Shown here: positions 29,520 to 38,073 of the stretch, in pieces
Layout: the number at the start of each line of letters is the position of its first letter
How positions within the stretch are numbered: the first letter of the stretch is position 1
Source of the DNA: Spongiibacter sp. IMCC21906
GTDB lineage: Bacteria; Pseudomonadota; Gammaproteobacteria; Pseudomonadales; Spongiibacteraceae
Direction of reading: 5' to 3'
Assembly: GCF_001010805.1 (NCBI RefSeq)
Contig: NZ_CP011477.1
Span: 3,404,501 to 3,468,500 of the forward strand
DNA: 64,000 bases
Made by a program: the position numbers and the translations under genes
Notes under the pieces: generated by a model
What the model was told of the DNA's origin: nothing
Seen by the model: the letters and a program-made list of their open reading frames with translations, nothing else
Databases searched by the model: none

Positions 29520-32171
29520 ATGCTAAAGACTATTTCAATTTTCATCCTGGTTTTTTTCGTCGTTGTTTTTGCGGCTATCAGCACTGCGCTTATTCACCCC
29601 AATTTACTCCGGGGTGCAATCAGTTCCGGCGCAGAGCGCTTTGCTGGCCTTGAACTGAATATTGGCGAGCTGCACAGCCACCTCAACCCACTGCGTTTTG
29701 AGCTTAAGCAAGTGAGTATTCGCAACCCGGACTGGGGCGACGAAAAACTGCTACAGCTAGACGACTTAAAGCTGCAATTAACCGAACTCCCCTTTGCCGC
29801 GGAACCCTTTTGGGACCTTTATGGCAACGGCATCACCATCGTCGTGGCCAGAAATGAGAAAGGTGAACTCAACTGGATCAGCAGTAAATTAGCCAGCGGC
29901 GAAACAACGCCCCCCGAACAAACCACCGCACCCCCAGGCAGCCTGCTCCCCTCAGACTTCAACTTCAATGACATCAAGCTCGAAAACGTGAGCTTTACAT
30001 GGCGCAACGGCGAGCTGGAAGAAACAGTGGTACTGCCCCTCGTAAGCGCCCAGCGGGTCGAAGCGGGCAACGGCAAGTTACGCCTGAATGTAGAATACCG
30101 AGAAGAACGCTTTGAAATTGAAAGCAAGGTTGATTTGTTTGATCCCAAAAACGGCATCTTAAATTATCAACTCGGGCTGCAGCACCAAGATGCGCAGCTC
30201 AAAACCAAAGGCCGCTTGGTATTAAGCCCCGATCTGAAAGGAAGTGAAATAGACGTGGATTTAGCGGTGCAGGACCTTAGCCGCCTAGCGGCTTTAGCCG
30301 AGGCGGAAGCGCCTGTCCTTCCTCCCACCACCGTGACAGCCACACTGGCATTTACACCCGATTATGAAATTCGAGACCTCGCATTAAAAAGCGGTGATAG
30401 CGAAATCAATGGTAACGTCACCGTCAGTCAAGGAGACTTTGCAGTCACAGCAGATCTCACCGCCCCCTTTGTCGATATCGACCAGTTATTTCCTGCTAGC
30501 ACCGAAGAAGAAAGCGAGGACGAAGAAAGTACCGAAGAGGGGCCAATTGACTGGCAGTGGTTAGACAATATCAATCTCGCCCTAAAAGCCAAAATTAACA
30601 CCCTTAACGCGAGAGGCTGGGCGGTTAGCAATTTAGGCATCGACACCAACATTAAGGAAAAAATCACTGCGGACATCAGCGCTGCAGAAATTAACGAGGC
30701 CCAAACTCAACGTCAGTTTAACGATGTTGCGATAAGCGCTAATCTCGACCCGCTATCCACTACCACCCAAGGTGCGGATCTCAGCAGCAAGCTCAAACTG
30801 CGCTTAGGGGACATTCAGCTCAACGCCAATGGTCCTTTAAATGTAAATGGTCTGAAGGGCACCGAGTTAACCGTGAAAGGCTCCGCCCCCCAGACCGCCG
30901 CCATTTGGCAACTGGCCCAACTGCCCTGGAAAGAGGCGGGGCCACTGGCCATTGAGGCCACTCTCGCTAGCGACGGAGAACGCCATAGTGCCAAGGGCAG
31001 CGCCAATATGGGCCAGCAAAAAACCGAGTTCGATTTGCGCTACTTGGACCAAGCTCGACCCCGCTTAGACGGCGAGTTGGAATTGAGCAAGCTGGACTTA
31101 GCTTTTATTAACGAGGCCAAACCCCTTGCCGAAGCAGGCGATGAGCCTAAGGCCAACACCTCTAAAAAAGGACCGCTATTTAGTCAGGAACCGATTGCCT
31201 TAGATGCCTTAAAGGGGATTGACGCCAAACTGGTGATTACCCTCAACGATATCGACACCGGTTACAACTTGCTTAAACGCGCCAAGCTCAACCCGCAACT
31301 CGACAATGGCAAGTTCACCCTGCAAAAAAGCACCCTGCAATTTGACCATGGCGAAGCAAGCATCGCCGCCGAGCTGGATAGCAACGGCAATGAACCCAGC
31401 CTAAAAACCAGCTTTAAGCTCAGCAGCGATGACTTTGGTCAATTGGGATTGGATAAAGCCGCCGGTATACGCGGCGGCAACGGTCGCATAGAACTGGAAG
31501 CAGACAGCCGCGGCCAAAGCCCGGCAGAGCTGGCCGCCAACCTGAATGCCGATATCAATGCCAAAATCACGGATTTGGAAGCCAAGGGCAATGCCCTCAA
31601 TCTTATTGGCTCAGACCTACTCACAGAAATGATCAGTAAGCTCAACCCCTTCGCAAAAAAACGGACGATGACAGATATTGAATGCGTCGCTGTGCATTTC
31701 TCGGGCAAAAACGGCAAGTTAGTCAGCAATAACGGTATCGCCCTGGAGACCGACGCCACCAAAATTGTCGGCACCGGCAATATCGATTTGGCTGACGAAT
31801 CACTGTCTTTTGGCGTATCACCCATTGCCCGTAAAGGTGTGGGGATTAATATCGGTGCCGCTGCGGGCTTAGTCCGGCTCGCGGGCAGCTTACAAAAACC
31901 CCGTATCGTCGCCGACGCCTCGGGCATGGTCAGCTCGGGGCTGTCTACCGGTGCGGCCATTTACACTGGCGGTCTCTCCCTACTTGCCCAAGGCCTCTAC
32001 AAACGAGCCATGTATGCGGGTAGCTCCTGCGATGGCTCACTAGAAGAAGTCCCCGAGGTCGAGGAACTACCTGACGAGCTAATCAACCCTCCAGCGCCCC
32101 AACCAGGCAATGCCCCATCGGCGTCAGGCCTTACTCAGCCGAATAACGCAGAAGCCGTCACGCCGCAATAA
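29520..32171 (+). CDS. AsmA/DUF748-family inner-membrane protein
   Basis: An 883-residue protein with one N-terminal membrane helix (about residues 4-27) and a very long beta-rich periplasmic part, the layout of AsmA-like proteins. These proteins are thought to carry or control phospholipid transfer between the membranes. The start of the mature part (GAERFAGLELNIGELHSHLN) and the segments ending RIVADASGMVSSG are typical. A short acidic run interrupts the chain near residue 330. The frame is open 34 codons upstream; the ATG at 29520 puts the membrane helix at the N-terminus. Its 3-prime end overlaps the convergent rsmC by 48 bases. Confidence 0.82.
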   Translation: MLKTISIFILVFFVVVFAAISTALIHPNLLRGAISSGAERFAGLELNIGELHSHLNPLRFELKQVSIRNPDWGDEKLLQLDDLKLQLTELPFAAEPFWDLYGNGITIVVARNEKGELNWISSKLASGETTPPEQTTAPPGSLLPSDFNFNDIKLENVSFTWRNGELEETVVLPLVSAQRVEAGNGKLRLNVEYREERFEIESKVDLFDPKNGILNYQLGLQHQDAQLKTKGRLVLSPDLKGSEIDVDLAVQDLSRLAALAEAEAPVLPPTTVTATLAFTPDYEIRDLALKSGDSEINGNVTVSQGDFAVTADLTAPFVDIDQLFPASTEEESEDEESTEEGPIDWQWLDNINLALKAKINTLNARGWAVSNLGIDTNIKEKITADISAAEINEAQTQRQFNDVAISANLDPLSTTTQGADLSSKLKLRLGDIQLNANGPLNVNGLKGTELTVKGSAPQTAAIWQLAQLPWKEAGPLAIEATLASDGERHSAKGSANMGQQKTEFDLRYLDQARPRLDGELELSKLDLAFINEAKPLAEAGDEPKANTSKKGPLFSQEPIALDALKGIDAKLVITLNDIDTGYNLLKRAKLNPQLDNGKFTLQKSTLQFDHGEASIAAELDSNGNEPSLKTSFKLSSDDFGQLGLDKAAGIRGGNGRIELEADSRGQSPAELAANLNADINAKITDLEAKGNALNLIGSDLLTEMISKLNPFAKKRTMTDIECVAVHFSGKNGKLVSNNGIALETDATKIVGTGNIDLADESLSFGVSPIARKGVGINIGAAAGLVRLAGSLQKPRIVADASGMVSSGLSTGAAIYTGGLSLLAQGLYKRAMYAGSSCDGSLEEVPEVEELPDELINPPAPQPGNAPSASGLTQPNNAEAVTPQ

Positions 32172-33149
32172 TAATTCAGTGTCGGCAAAAACCCCCTGAG
32201 CTTTGCGCTGCAGGGGAATAAACTGATTAACCACAAACAGCGCCTGGCCACCGGGGCGCAGTAACGAATAAGCAGCCTTAATAAAGCGATCTGTCAGCTC
32301 ACCCTCCACCGCAAAACCTTGATGGAAAGGAGGATTGCAAAACAAGGCATCATACTGACCGGTCTCGCCTTCTGCACAATCCGCCAACAAAAATTGCGCC
32401 TCAATGCCGTGGTAACGACAATTACCCTCTGCCGCCACAAGTGCCGTGGCATTATTATCGGTCAAGAGCCAGTTGGCGTCAGGCAAGCGTTGATGTGCCA
32501 TCACCGCCAAATAACCATAGCCACAACCCAAATCGACGCAGCTTTGTGGCGGTGACGCGAAATGCTCTAAAAACCTGTCCAAATTCTGGATTAATAGCGC
32601 ACTCCCCTGATCCAGCTTCTGCCAACCAAATATACCCGGCTTGCTATAAAAGCGCGGCGCCTCGGCTATAGGTCGCAGCACTTCATAATCTTGATCTGGC
32701 AAAAACTCACCCAGCACAGCGCCCTTATAAATATGAGCCACATAAACCCCGCCCGCCCGTTTTTCAACTCGGCTGTCACCAGCCAATAAGCGGGCAGCTT
32801 TGTCGGCATAGGTTTTCAAGCCATCGTTTTTATAGCCCACCAGCAGCAATACGCCGCCCTCTTTAAGGTGTGTAGCCGCTTGATTGATCAAGTAATGGAC
32901 CAAGGCTTTTTCTTTAGAAACCCGGTAGCAAATAGATTTGGGAGGGCAGCCAAACAGCGAAAAATCACCGAGCTCAACCGCATAGCCTTGCTGTTCAAAT
33001 AACTTGGCGGTATCACTGCGATTGCTAAATACCTGCCACTCCCCACTCACCGTTGGGGGGAGATCATCTTGCTCCCCGGCAAACCACCAAGCCGGGGTTT
33101 CCAGTTCGGCAAGCCGGGCATACAGCTCTTGTTGTGCTACATCAGCCAT
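32124..33149 (-). CDS. rsmC: 16S rRNA (guanine-N2)-methyltransferase, RsmC-like
   Basis: A 341-residue class I methyltransferase that probably modifies G1207 of 16S rRNA. It has a degenerate N-terminal methyltransferase-like domain and an active C-terminal one with SAM motif DLGCGYGYLAVMAHQ and catalytic NPPFHQG. This two-domain layout is the RsmC/RlmG pattern; RlmG (G1835 of 23S rRNA) is the alternative. It begins eight bases before the end of rsuA, another 16S modification gene, so a translation-related operon is likely. Confidence 0.85.
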   Translation of the reverse strand: MADVAQQELYARLAELETPAWWFAGEQDDLPPTVSGEWQVFSNRSDTAKLFEQQGYAVELGDFSLFGCPPKSICYRVSKEKALVHYLINQAATHLKEGGVLLLVGYKNDGLKTYADKAARLLAGDSRVEKRAGGVYVAHIYKGAVLGEFLPDQDYEVLRPIAEAPRFYSKPGIFGWQKLDQGSALLIQNLDRFLEHFASPPQSCVDLGCGYGYLAVMAHQRLPDANWLLTDNNATALVAAEGNCRYHGIEAQFLLADCAEGETGQYDALFCNPPFHQGFAVEGELTDRFIKAAYSLLRPGGQALFVVNQFIPLQRKAQGVFADTELLLRRDGFCVIRLSKA

Positions 33150-33840
33150 GATTCACGCTTTTTATTTCCGCTTCGCTCAAAGCGCGGTATTGCCCTTCAG
33201 CCAAGCTTTCATCCAATTCGACATCACCAATGGCTTCTCTATGCAGTAAGGTCACCGCATTGCCCTCCGCGGCAAACATGCGCTTAACTTGATGGTATCG
33301 CCCTTCTTTAAGTCGCAACAAAGCACGCCGTGGTGCCAGTATTTCCAATTCTGCAGGCAGTGTTCGAGCTTTATCATCTTTCAAAAAAACACCCCGAGCA
33401 AAATGCTCAATGCATTTTTCTGAAATCACTTCAGCAACTTCAACATAATAGCGTTTCCAGCAATCTCGCTGAGGTGAAGTAATTGCATGAGACCACTGTC
33501 CATCATCCGTCAGTAAAACCAAACCGGTGGTATCAACGTCTAATCTTCCCGCCGCATGCAGCCGTTCGGGGTTATCCTCATCCAATAAATCCAAGACCGT
33601 AAGGTGACGGCGATCCTTAGCCGCACAGACATAGCCTTGCGGTTTATTCAGCATAAAATATCGTGGCCCAGCCTGCCGCAAAACCTGGCCCTGCAAACAC
33701 ACATCACTATTATTGTTTATCGCATAGCCCACATTGCTAACTGTCTCTCCATCAACGGTCACCTCCCCGTCTTTGATCAGACGCTTGGCCTCGCTGCGAG
33801 AGTAATCAGTTACCGTCGCCAAATAGCGATCTAAACGCAT
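33142..33840 (-). CDS. rsuA: 16S rRNA pseudouridine(516) synthase RsuA
   Basis: Makes pseudouridine 516 in 16S rRNA. The 232-residue protein starts with an S4 RNA-binding domain (RLDRYLATVTDYSRSEAKRL) and has the catalytic aspartate in AAGRLDVDTTGLVLLTDDG. The later EGRYHQVKRMFAAEGNAV segment is typical. I chose the ATG at 33840, which gives the E. coli length; the frame is open 20 codons upstream without similarity. Confidence 0.92.
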   Translation of the reverse strand: MRLDRYLATVTDYSRSEAKRLIKDGEVTVDGETVSNVGYAINNNSDVCLQGQVLRQAGPRYFMLNKPQGYVCAAKDRRHLTVLDLLDEDNPERLHAAGRLDVDTTGLVLLTDDGQWSHAITSPQRDCWKRYYVEVAEVISEKCIEHFARGVFLKDDKARTLPAELEILAPRRALLRLKEGRYHQVKRMFAAEGNAVTLLHREAIGDVELDESLAEGQYRALSEAEIKSVNHG

Positions 33841-33917
33841 GGATTGCGATTGTTTGCTCAACAGTAAACCCTCAATAAAATAGTATTTTCTGTCATGCAA
33901 CGACTTCCAACAAGCAT

Positions 33918-33947
33918 AAAAAAGGGGCCAAAAGAGGCCCCTTTTTT
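33918..33947. terminator. Bidirectional rho-independent terminator
   Basis: A perfect 12-bp inverted repeat, AAAAAAGGGGCC (33918-33929) and GGCCCCTTTTTT (33936-33947), with a 6-base loop. The run of six A and six T bases gives a U-tract on both strands. It lies 26 bases after the stop of the minus-strand gene at 33974 and should end that transcript. Confidence 0.9.
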
Positions 33948-33973
33948 ATCAGCCGCTAACAGCGACCAAACGT

Positions 33974-34465
33974 TTACTCCGCTTTAGCGTCGGCATTTGC
34001 TTCAACATTGACGTTAATACCCATATTGGTCAGGCCTTTAACGGTTTCGCGGGTTTCACTTACTTTTTTCTTGGCATCGGCTTTTGCTTCAGCTCGGGCT
34101 TCTGCACGGGCCTCAGCTTTAGCAGCGCGCTCCTCTGCTTTGGCTTCTGCTTTAGCAGCACGTTCTGCTTTACGCTCTGCAGCAGCAGCTTCCATTTCAG
34201 CACGCTTAGCTTCAATTTCTGCTTTTTTCACCTCAGCTTTCGCATCAACCTTGGCTTTCATTTCTTCGGCAGATGCCTGGCTGTCTGCTATTGCTTTGTC
34301 TGCCTTGGCAGGTGCATCGCTTTTGACTTCAGCCTTGGCTTCTACTTTCGTTTCGCTAGAACCGCCAAATAGTTTGCTGAAAAAGCCACCTTCATCCGCG
34401 CTTGCAACACCCGTTACACTTACCAGAATAGCTGCGGCTAAAACTTGTTTGCTTGTGCTTGTCAT
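33974..34465 (-). CDS. Secreted Ala/Lys/Glu-rich helical protein
   Basis: No named family recognised. The 163-residue protein has a signal peptide (MTSTSKQVLAAAILVSVTGV, cleavage after SADA or nearby), a short FFSKLFGG segment, then about 90 residues of alanine with alternating lysine, arginine and glutamate. This should form one long charged helix or coiled coil in the periplasm. The tail (GLTNMGINVNVEANADAKAE) is polar. AAGGA lies ten bases before the chosen ATG. It resembles the next gene (34593-35096) in layout and both end with NV-rich polar tails, so they are likely paralogues. Confidence 0.75.
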   Translation of the reverse strand: MTSTSKQVLAAAILVSVTGVASADEGGFFSKLFGGSSETKVEAKAEVKSDAPAKADKAIADSQASAEEMKAKVDAKAEVKKAEIEAKRAEMEAAAAERKAERAAKAEAKAEERAAKAEARAEARAEAKADAKKKVSETRETVKGLTNMGINVNVEANADAKAE

Positions 34466-34592
34466 CGGTTTACATTCCTTATTGATTTTTACCACGCCTA
34501 AAAGACGATCATTGAAAAAAGTCGGGTTCAATAGCGGGTAAGCTGACATCCAACGATTCCGTCGTTGTTGGTCAGGCTAGCCACAAAACCTA

Positions 34593-35096
34593 TTACTGGT
34601 CAGAAGCTTCTGTATTAACGCTGGCGTTCACCTTAACATCTGTCGCGGCTTTCATAGCGGCTTTTTTCTCTGCCATCGCTTCACGCTTGCCTTCCGCCTT
34701 GTCTTTCATTTCCTGGCGGCGAGCCTCAGCAGCAGCTTTCTTTTCTTCTGCTTTGGCCTTCATTTCTTTACGACGGGCCTCTGCGGCGGCTTTCTTTTCT
34801 TCCGCTTTGGCTTTCATTTCTTTACGACGGGCTTCTGCCGCAGCCTTTCTTTCTTCTGCTGAAGCTTTCATTTCAGCTTTTCGTTCTTCCGCAGCGGCTT
34901 TTGTCTCTGCAGAAGATTCTTTCAAGTCGCTGGCAGCATCCATATTACCGTCTGCCTTTAGCTCTCCACCCATGGTGCTGCCGCCATCGGCTGCACTGCC
35001 ACCAATGCCAATATTGCCAGTCAAGCTGCCACCGGCAGCAAAGACGGTGCTACTGCTCAGTAATGCGGCGATCGCTAAAGCGCTTTTATAATTCAT
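34593..35096 (-). CDS. Secreted Ala/Lys/Glu-rich helical protein with 18-residue repeats
   Basis: No named family recognised. The 167-residue protein has a signal peptide (to about residue 20, STVFA), then a Gly/Ser-rich segment and a charged helix. The helix is built of an 18-residue unit (KEMKAKAEEKKAAAEARR) present about three times and decaying at both sides. The unit predicts a continuous amphipathic coiled coil. The tail DVKVNASVNTEASDQ echoes that of its neighbour. GGGAG lies eight bases before the ATG. Function may be periplasmic scaffolding or stress protection, but there is no direct evidence. Confidence 0.75.
   Translation of the reverse strand: MNYKSALAIAALLSSSTVFAAGGSLTGNIGIGGSAADGGSTMGGELKADGNMDAASDLKESSAETKAAAEERKAEMKASAEERKAAAEARRKEMKAKAEEKKAAAEARRKEMKAKAEEKKAAAEARRQEMKDKAEGKREAMAEKKAAMKAATDVKVNASVNTEASDQ
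34707..34868. repeat. 54-bp tandem coding repeat, three units
   Basis: Units start at 34707, 34761 and 34815, exactly 54 bases apart. The second and third are nearly identical; the first is more diverged. A decayed fourth begins at 34869. They encode the 18-residue helical unit of the gene at 34593-35096, so loss or gain of a unit keeps the frame. Confidence 0.9.
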
Positions 35097-35219
35097 GGTA
35101 TTCTCCCGTTTGATTTCGTACTTTTTATTGTAGGCAGACATTCTGCGCTAACAAGGCTTGACTGCACAACAATTTCACAGCAAGAAATTCACAGCAGTCA
35201 GCTGCCATTCAGCTTGGTC

Positions 35220-36818
35220 TTAATGCTCCCGAGTAGACCGGAAGTTAACTTCAGGATAACGCTCTTCTGTTAAAGACAAATTAACCCGAGTAGGGGCTAA
35301 ATACGTCAGATGACCGCCGCCATCAATCGCCAAATTGTCCGAGCACTTACGCTTAAATTCTTCAAACTTTTTAGGGTCGTCGCAATCAACCCAGCGGGCA
35401 GTGTAGACACTAATCGGCTCGTACAAAGCTTCAACTTTATATTCATCTTTCAGGCGGTAAGCCACTACATCAAACTGCAGCACCCCAACAGCCCCCACAA
35501 TTAAATCGCTGTTGCGTTGGGGCATAAATACCTGAGTGGAGCCCTCTTCCGAAAGCTGTTGCAAGCCTCGCTGCAACTGCTTGGATTTAAGCGGATCTTT
35601 CAAGCGAATACGACGAAACAACTCCGGTGCAAAATGCGGTACGCCGGTAAATTTCAGCTCTTCACCTTCGGTGAAGGTATCGCCAATCTGGATAGTACCG
35701 TGATTGTGCAGGCCAATGATGTCACCCGACACCGCTTCGTCCAACAGCGCCCGGTCACCCGCCAAAAAACTCACCGCGTCCGCGATCTTTACATCTTTAC
35801 CCAAGCGCACGTGGCGCATCTTCATGCCCTTGCGGTAAGTGCCTGAACAAATACGCATAAAGGCAATACGGTCCCGGTGTTTGGGATCCATATTGGCCTG
35901 AATTTTAAAAATAAAACCGCTAAACCCGTCTTCCACAGCCTCGACTTGGCGGCTTTCGCCATCTTTCTCTACCGCTTCCCGAGCCAGTGGTGCTGGTGCC
36001 CACTCCACAAAATCATCCAGCATTTCTCTAACGCCAAAGTTGGCCAATGCGGTACCAAAAAACACCGGTGTTTGTTGACCGGCGAGATAGTCCTCCAGAG
36101 AGAAGGTATGGCTGGCACCCCGCACCAATTCAATCTCTTCTAGGTAATCCTCATACTCATCTCCCATTAGCGCCTTAGCTTCGTCACTCTCCAAACCCTG
36201 AATACGAATATCCTCTGCCACCACTTTGCCTTTACCGGTTTCAAAGACGTGGATGGTATCGGTGTATAAGTTGTAAACGCCTTTAAAGTCCCGGCCCATG
36301 CCCATCGGCCAGTTAATGGGTGCGGCAGCAATGCCCAGTACACTCTCAACTTCATCTAGCAGGTCAATGGGATCTCGAATATCCCGATCCATCTTGTTCA
36401 CAAAGCCAATAATCGGTGTATCCCGGAGCCGACAAACCCCCATCAGCTTAATGGTGCGGGCCTCAACGCCTTTAGCACCGTCAATGACCATCAAGGCTGA
36501 GTCTACCGCCGTCAGGGTGCGGTAGGTGTCTTCAGAAAAGTCCTCATGCCCCGGCGTATCCAGCAGGTTTACCACCCGATCTTTGTAGGGGAACTGCATG
36601 ACCGAGGACGTCACCGAGATGCCCCGCTCCTTCTCAAGACTCATCCAGTCAGAAGTGGCCGATTTGTCGTTCTTCTTGCCCTTGACGGTACCGGCAACCT
36701 GAATAAGCTTACCCAGCAGGATCAGCTTTTCAGTAATGGTTGTTTTACCCGCATCCGGGTGGGAGATAATCGCAAAGGTGCGGCGTTTGGCGATTTCATG
36801 GTTGGCGGGCTGTGACAT
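35220..36818 (-). CDS. prfC: Peptide chain release factor 3
   Basis: A GTPase that removes RF1/RF2 from the ribosome after termination. The 532-residue protein has G1 [16 protein letters not shown]3 [16 protein letters not shown] and G4 NKMDRD, and the RF3 C-terminal domain ([19 protein letters not shown]). I used the ATG at 36818 for the typical [17 protein letters not shown] start; the frame is open 30 codons upstream without similarity. It is divergent from the UPF0104 gene, with 190 bases between them. Confidence 0.95.
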   Translation of the reverse strand: MSQPANHEIAKRRTFAIISHPDAGKTTITEKLILLGKLIQVAGTVKGKKNDKSATSDWMSLEKERGISVTSSVMQFPYKDRVVNLLDTPGHEDFSEDTYRTLTAVDSALMVIDGAKGVEARTIKLMGVCRLRDTPIIGFVNKMDRDIRDPIDLLDEVESVLGIAAAPINWPMGMGRDFKGVYNLYTDTIHVFETGKGKVVAEDIRIQGLESDEAKALMGDEYEDYLEEIELVRGASHTFSLEDYLAGQQTPVFFGTALANFGVREMLDDFVEWAPAPLAREAVEKDGESRQVEAVEDGFSGFIFKIQANMDPKHRDRIAFMRICSGTYRKGMKMRHVRLGKDVKIADAVSFLAGDRALLDEAVSGDIIGLHNHGTIQIGDTFTEGEELKFTGVPHFAPELFRRIRLKDPLKSKQLQRGLQQLSEEGSTQVFMPQRNSDLIVGAVGVLQFDVVAYRLKDEYKVEALYEPISVYTARWVDCDDPKKFEEFKRKCSDNLAIDGGGHLTYLAPTRVNLSLTEERYPEVNFRSTREH

Positions 36819-37008
36819 GGGCTTGGTCTTTCTCGCAGAACTTTTACTGGGCGAAGCGGCTATCAGCCGATTCAGGGCGAGGCGCGATTCTAAGCTAAAT
36901 CGCGACATTTTTCATCGCCCGGAAACACCGGGAACCTCTGCCGCAACATTGACGTCGAAGCTCAGTCGTACATTCCCCCAGCAATTTGAGAGGCTCAGGA
37001 CACAACGC

Positions 37009-38073
37009 ATGGATGGCAAGCCGCAACAATCATCACAAAACACAAGAGGCCGCCACTGGCGCTTATGGCTGATGGTTGCGGGATTTGTGGCCATAACCAG
37101 CTTGGGCCTGCTCAGTGTTTATCACCTGTTTGCCGAGCAGTCGCTGCGCTTTGATGCCCGCCTGTTACAGCCCCCTATTATTATATTAACCTCACTATTA
37201 TTGCTGCTCTACTTCTGTGCAGATGGCTTGCGTCTTTATTACTGTTTAAAAGCACTGGGCTACCCACTGCCTTTGCCGCTGATTTTTAAGCTGGTGTTTA
37301 TCAATTTATTTTTCTCCAACATTACGCCAATGGCCACGGGGGGCGGCCTGGCCCAAGTGTGGTATTTGCAACGCGCGGGAGTGCCGATAAGCCGGGCCAG
37401 CGCCGCAACCGGTATCAGAACCTTGCTGGCCGTGGTGATGATATTTTCACTGGCACCGGCATATTTGCTACTTCAAGACCAATTCGATCAACAAAGTCTG
37501 ATCAACAAATTTGGGCCGGCACTGGCAGTATTCACTCTGATCTATATTGTTGGCTTGTTAATCGTGGTGCTTCGCAGCCGCTGGTTGATTGCCCCAGCCT
37601 CTAGCGCGTTGCATCAATTTCGCCGTCGCCAATGGCTCAGCAAAAGTCGCCACCAGCGACTGCAATTTAGCCTGCGCCGAGGAATACTGCGTTTTTCCCG
37701 CAGTTTTGTCGATTTTGCTCAAGGCAGGCGATCAGATGCGGCCTTGGCGGTATTTTGGACCGCCGTGTTTTTACTCAGCCTGTTTAGCATCCCTGCCCTG
37801 CTGATTTATGCGCTCGATTACAGCATCCCTTATTTAAACAGCGTTGGTATTGCCCTGCTTACCACCTTTGTTATGTATTTTGCCCCCACCCCCGGCGCGT
37901 CGGGAATTTCCGAGGGAGTGTTGGCTGGCTTCTTCCAAAACTTACTCACCCCAGAACATCTTATTCTTGTGGTCATTGCTTGGCGCTTCCTCAGCATTTA
38001 TCTGGGCATGTTAATTGGTCTGGTCCTGCTGCAGAAGGAACTGGGCAAAGGAGGCCGTCATGGCGCCTCGTAA
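37009..38073 (+). CDS. LPG-synthase-type (UPF0104) integral membrane protein
   Basis: A 354-residue protein with about eight hydrophobic segments of the lysylphosphatidylglycerol synthase transmembrane family (flippase-like part without the soluble synthase domain). Conserved segments are INLFFSNITPMATGGGLAQVWYLQRAGV and FAPTPGASGISEGVLAGFF. Relatives are thought to move or process lipid-linked molecules. AGGA lies eight bases before the chosen ATG; the frame is open 91 codons upstream but covers the prfC promoter region. It overlaps the next gene by 14 bases, so the two probably act on the same lipid. Confidence 0.85.
   Translation: MDGKPQQSSQNTRGRHWRLWLMVAGFVAITSLGLLSVYHLFAEQSLRFDARLLQPPIIILTSLLLLLYFCADGLRLYYCLKALGYPLPLPLIFKLVFINLFFSNITPMATGGGLAQVWYLQRAGVPISRASAATGIRTLLAVVMIFSLAPAYLLLQDQFDQQSLINKFGPALAVFTLIYIVGLLIVVLRSRWLIAPASSALHQFRRRQWLSKSRHQRLQFSLRRGILRFSRSFVDFAQGRRSDAALAVFWTAVFLLSLFSIPALLIYALDYSIPYLNSVGIALLTTFVMYFAPTPGASGISEGVLAGFFQNLLTPEHLILVVIAWRFLSIYLGMLIGLVLLQKELGKGGRHGAS

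Noticed and set aside
31439-31960. 173-codon minus-strand frame inside the AsmA-like gene
   Set aside because: Antisense to a continuous AsmA-like protein; no features of its own.
34008-34541. 177-codon plus-strand frame opposite the Ala/Lys/Glu-rich gene
   Set aside because: It is an antisense shadow of a low-complexity coding sequence; Ala/Ser-rich with no ribosome site or known motif.
34551-34567. CAACGA/TCGTTG hairpin between the two helical-protein genes as a terminator
   Set aside because: Only six base pairs and no T-tract.
34707-34868. CRISPR-like array
   Set aside because: The 54-bp units are contiguous coding repeats without spacers.
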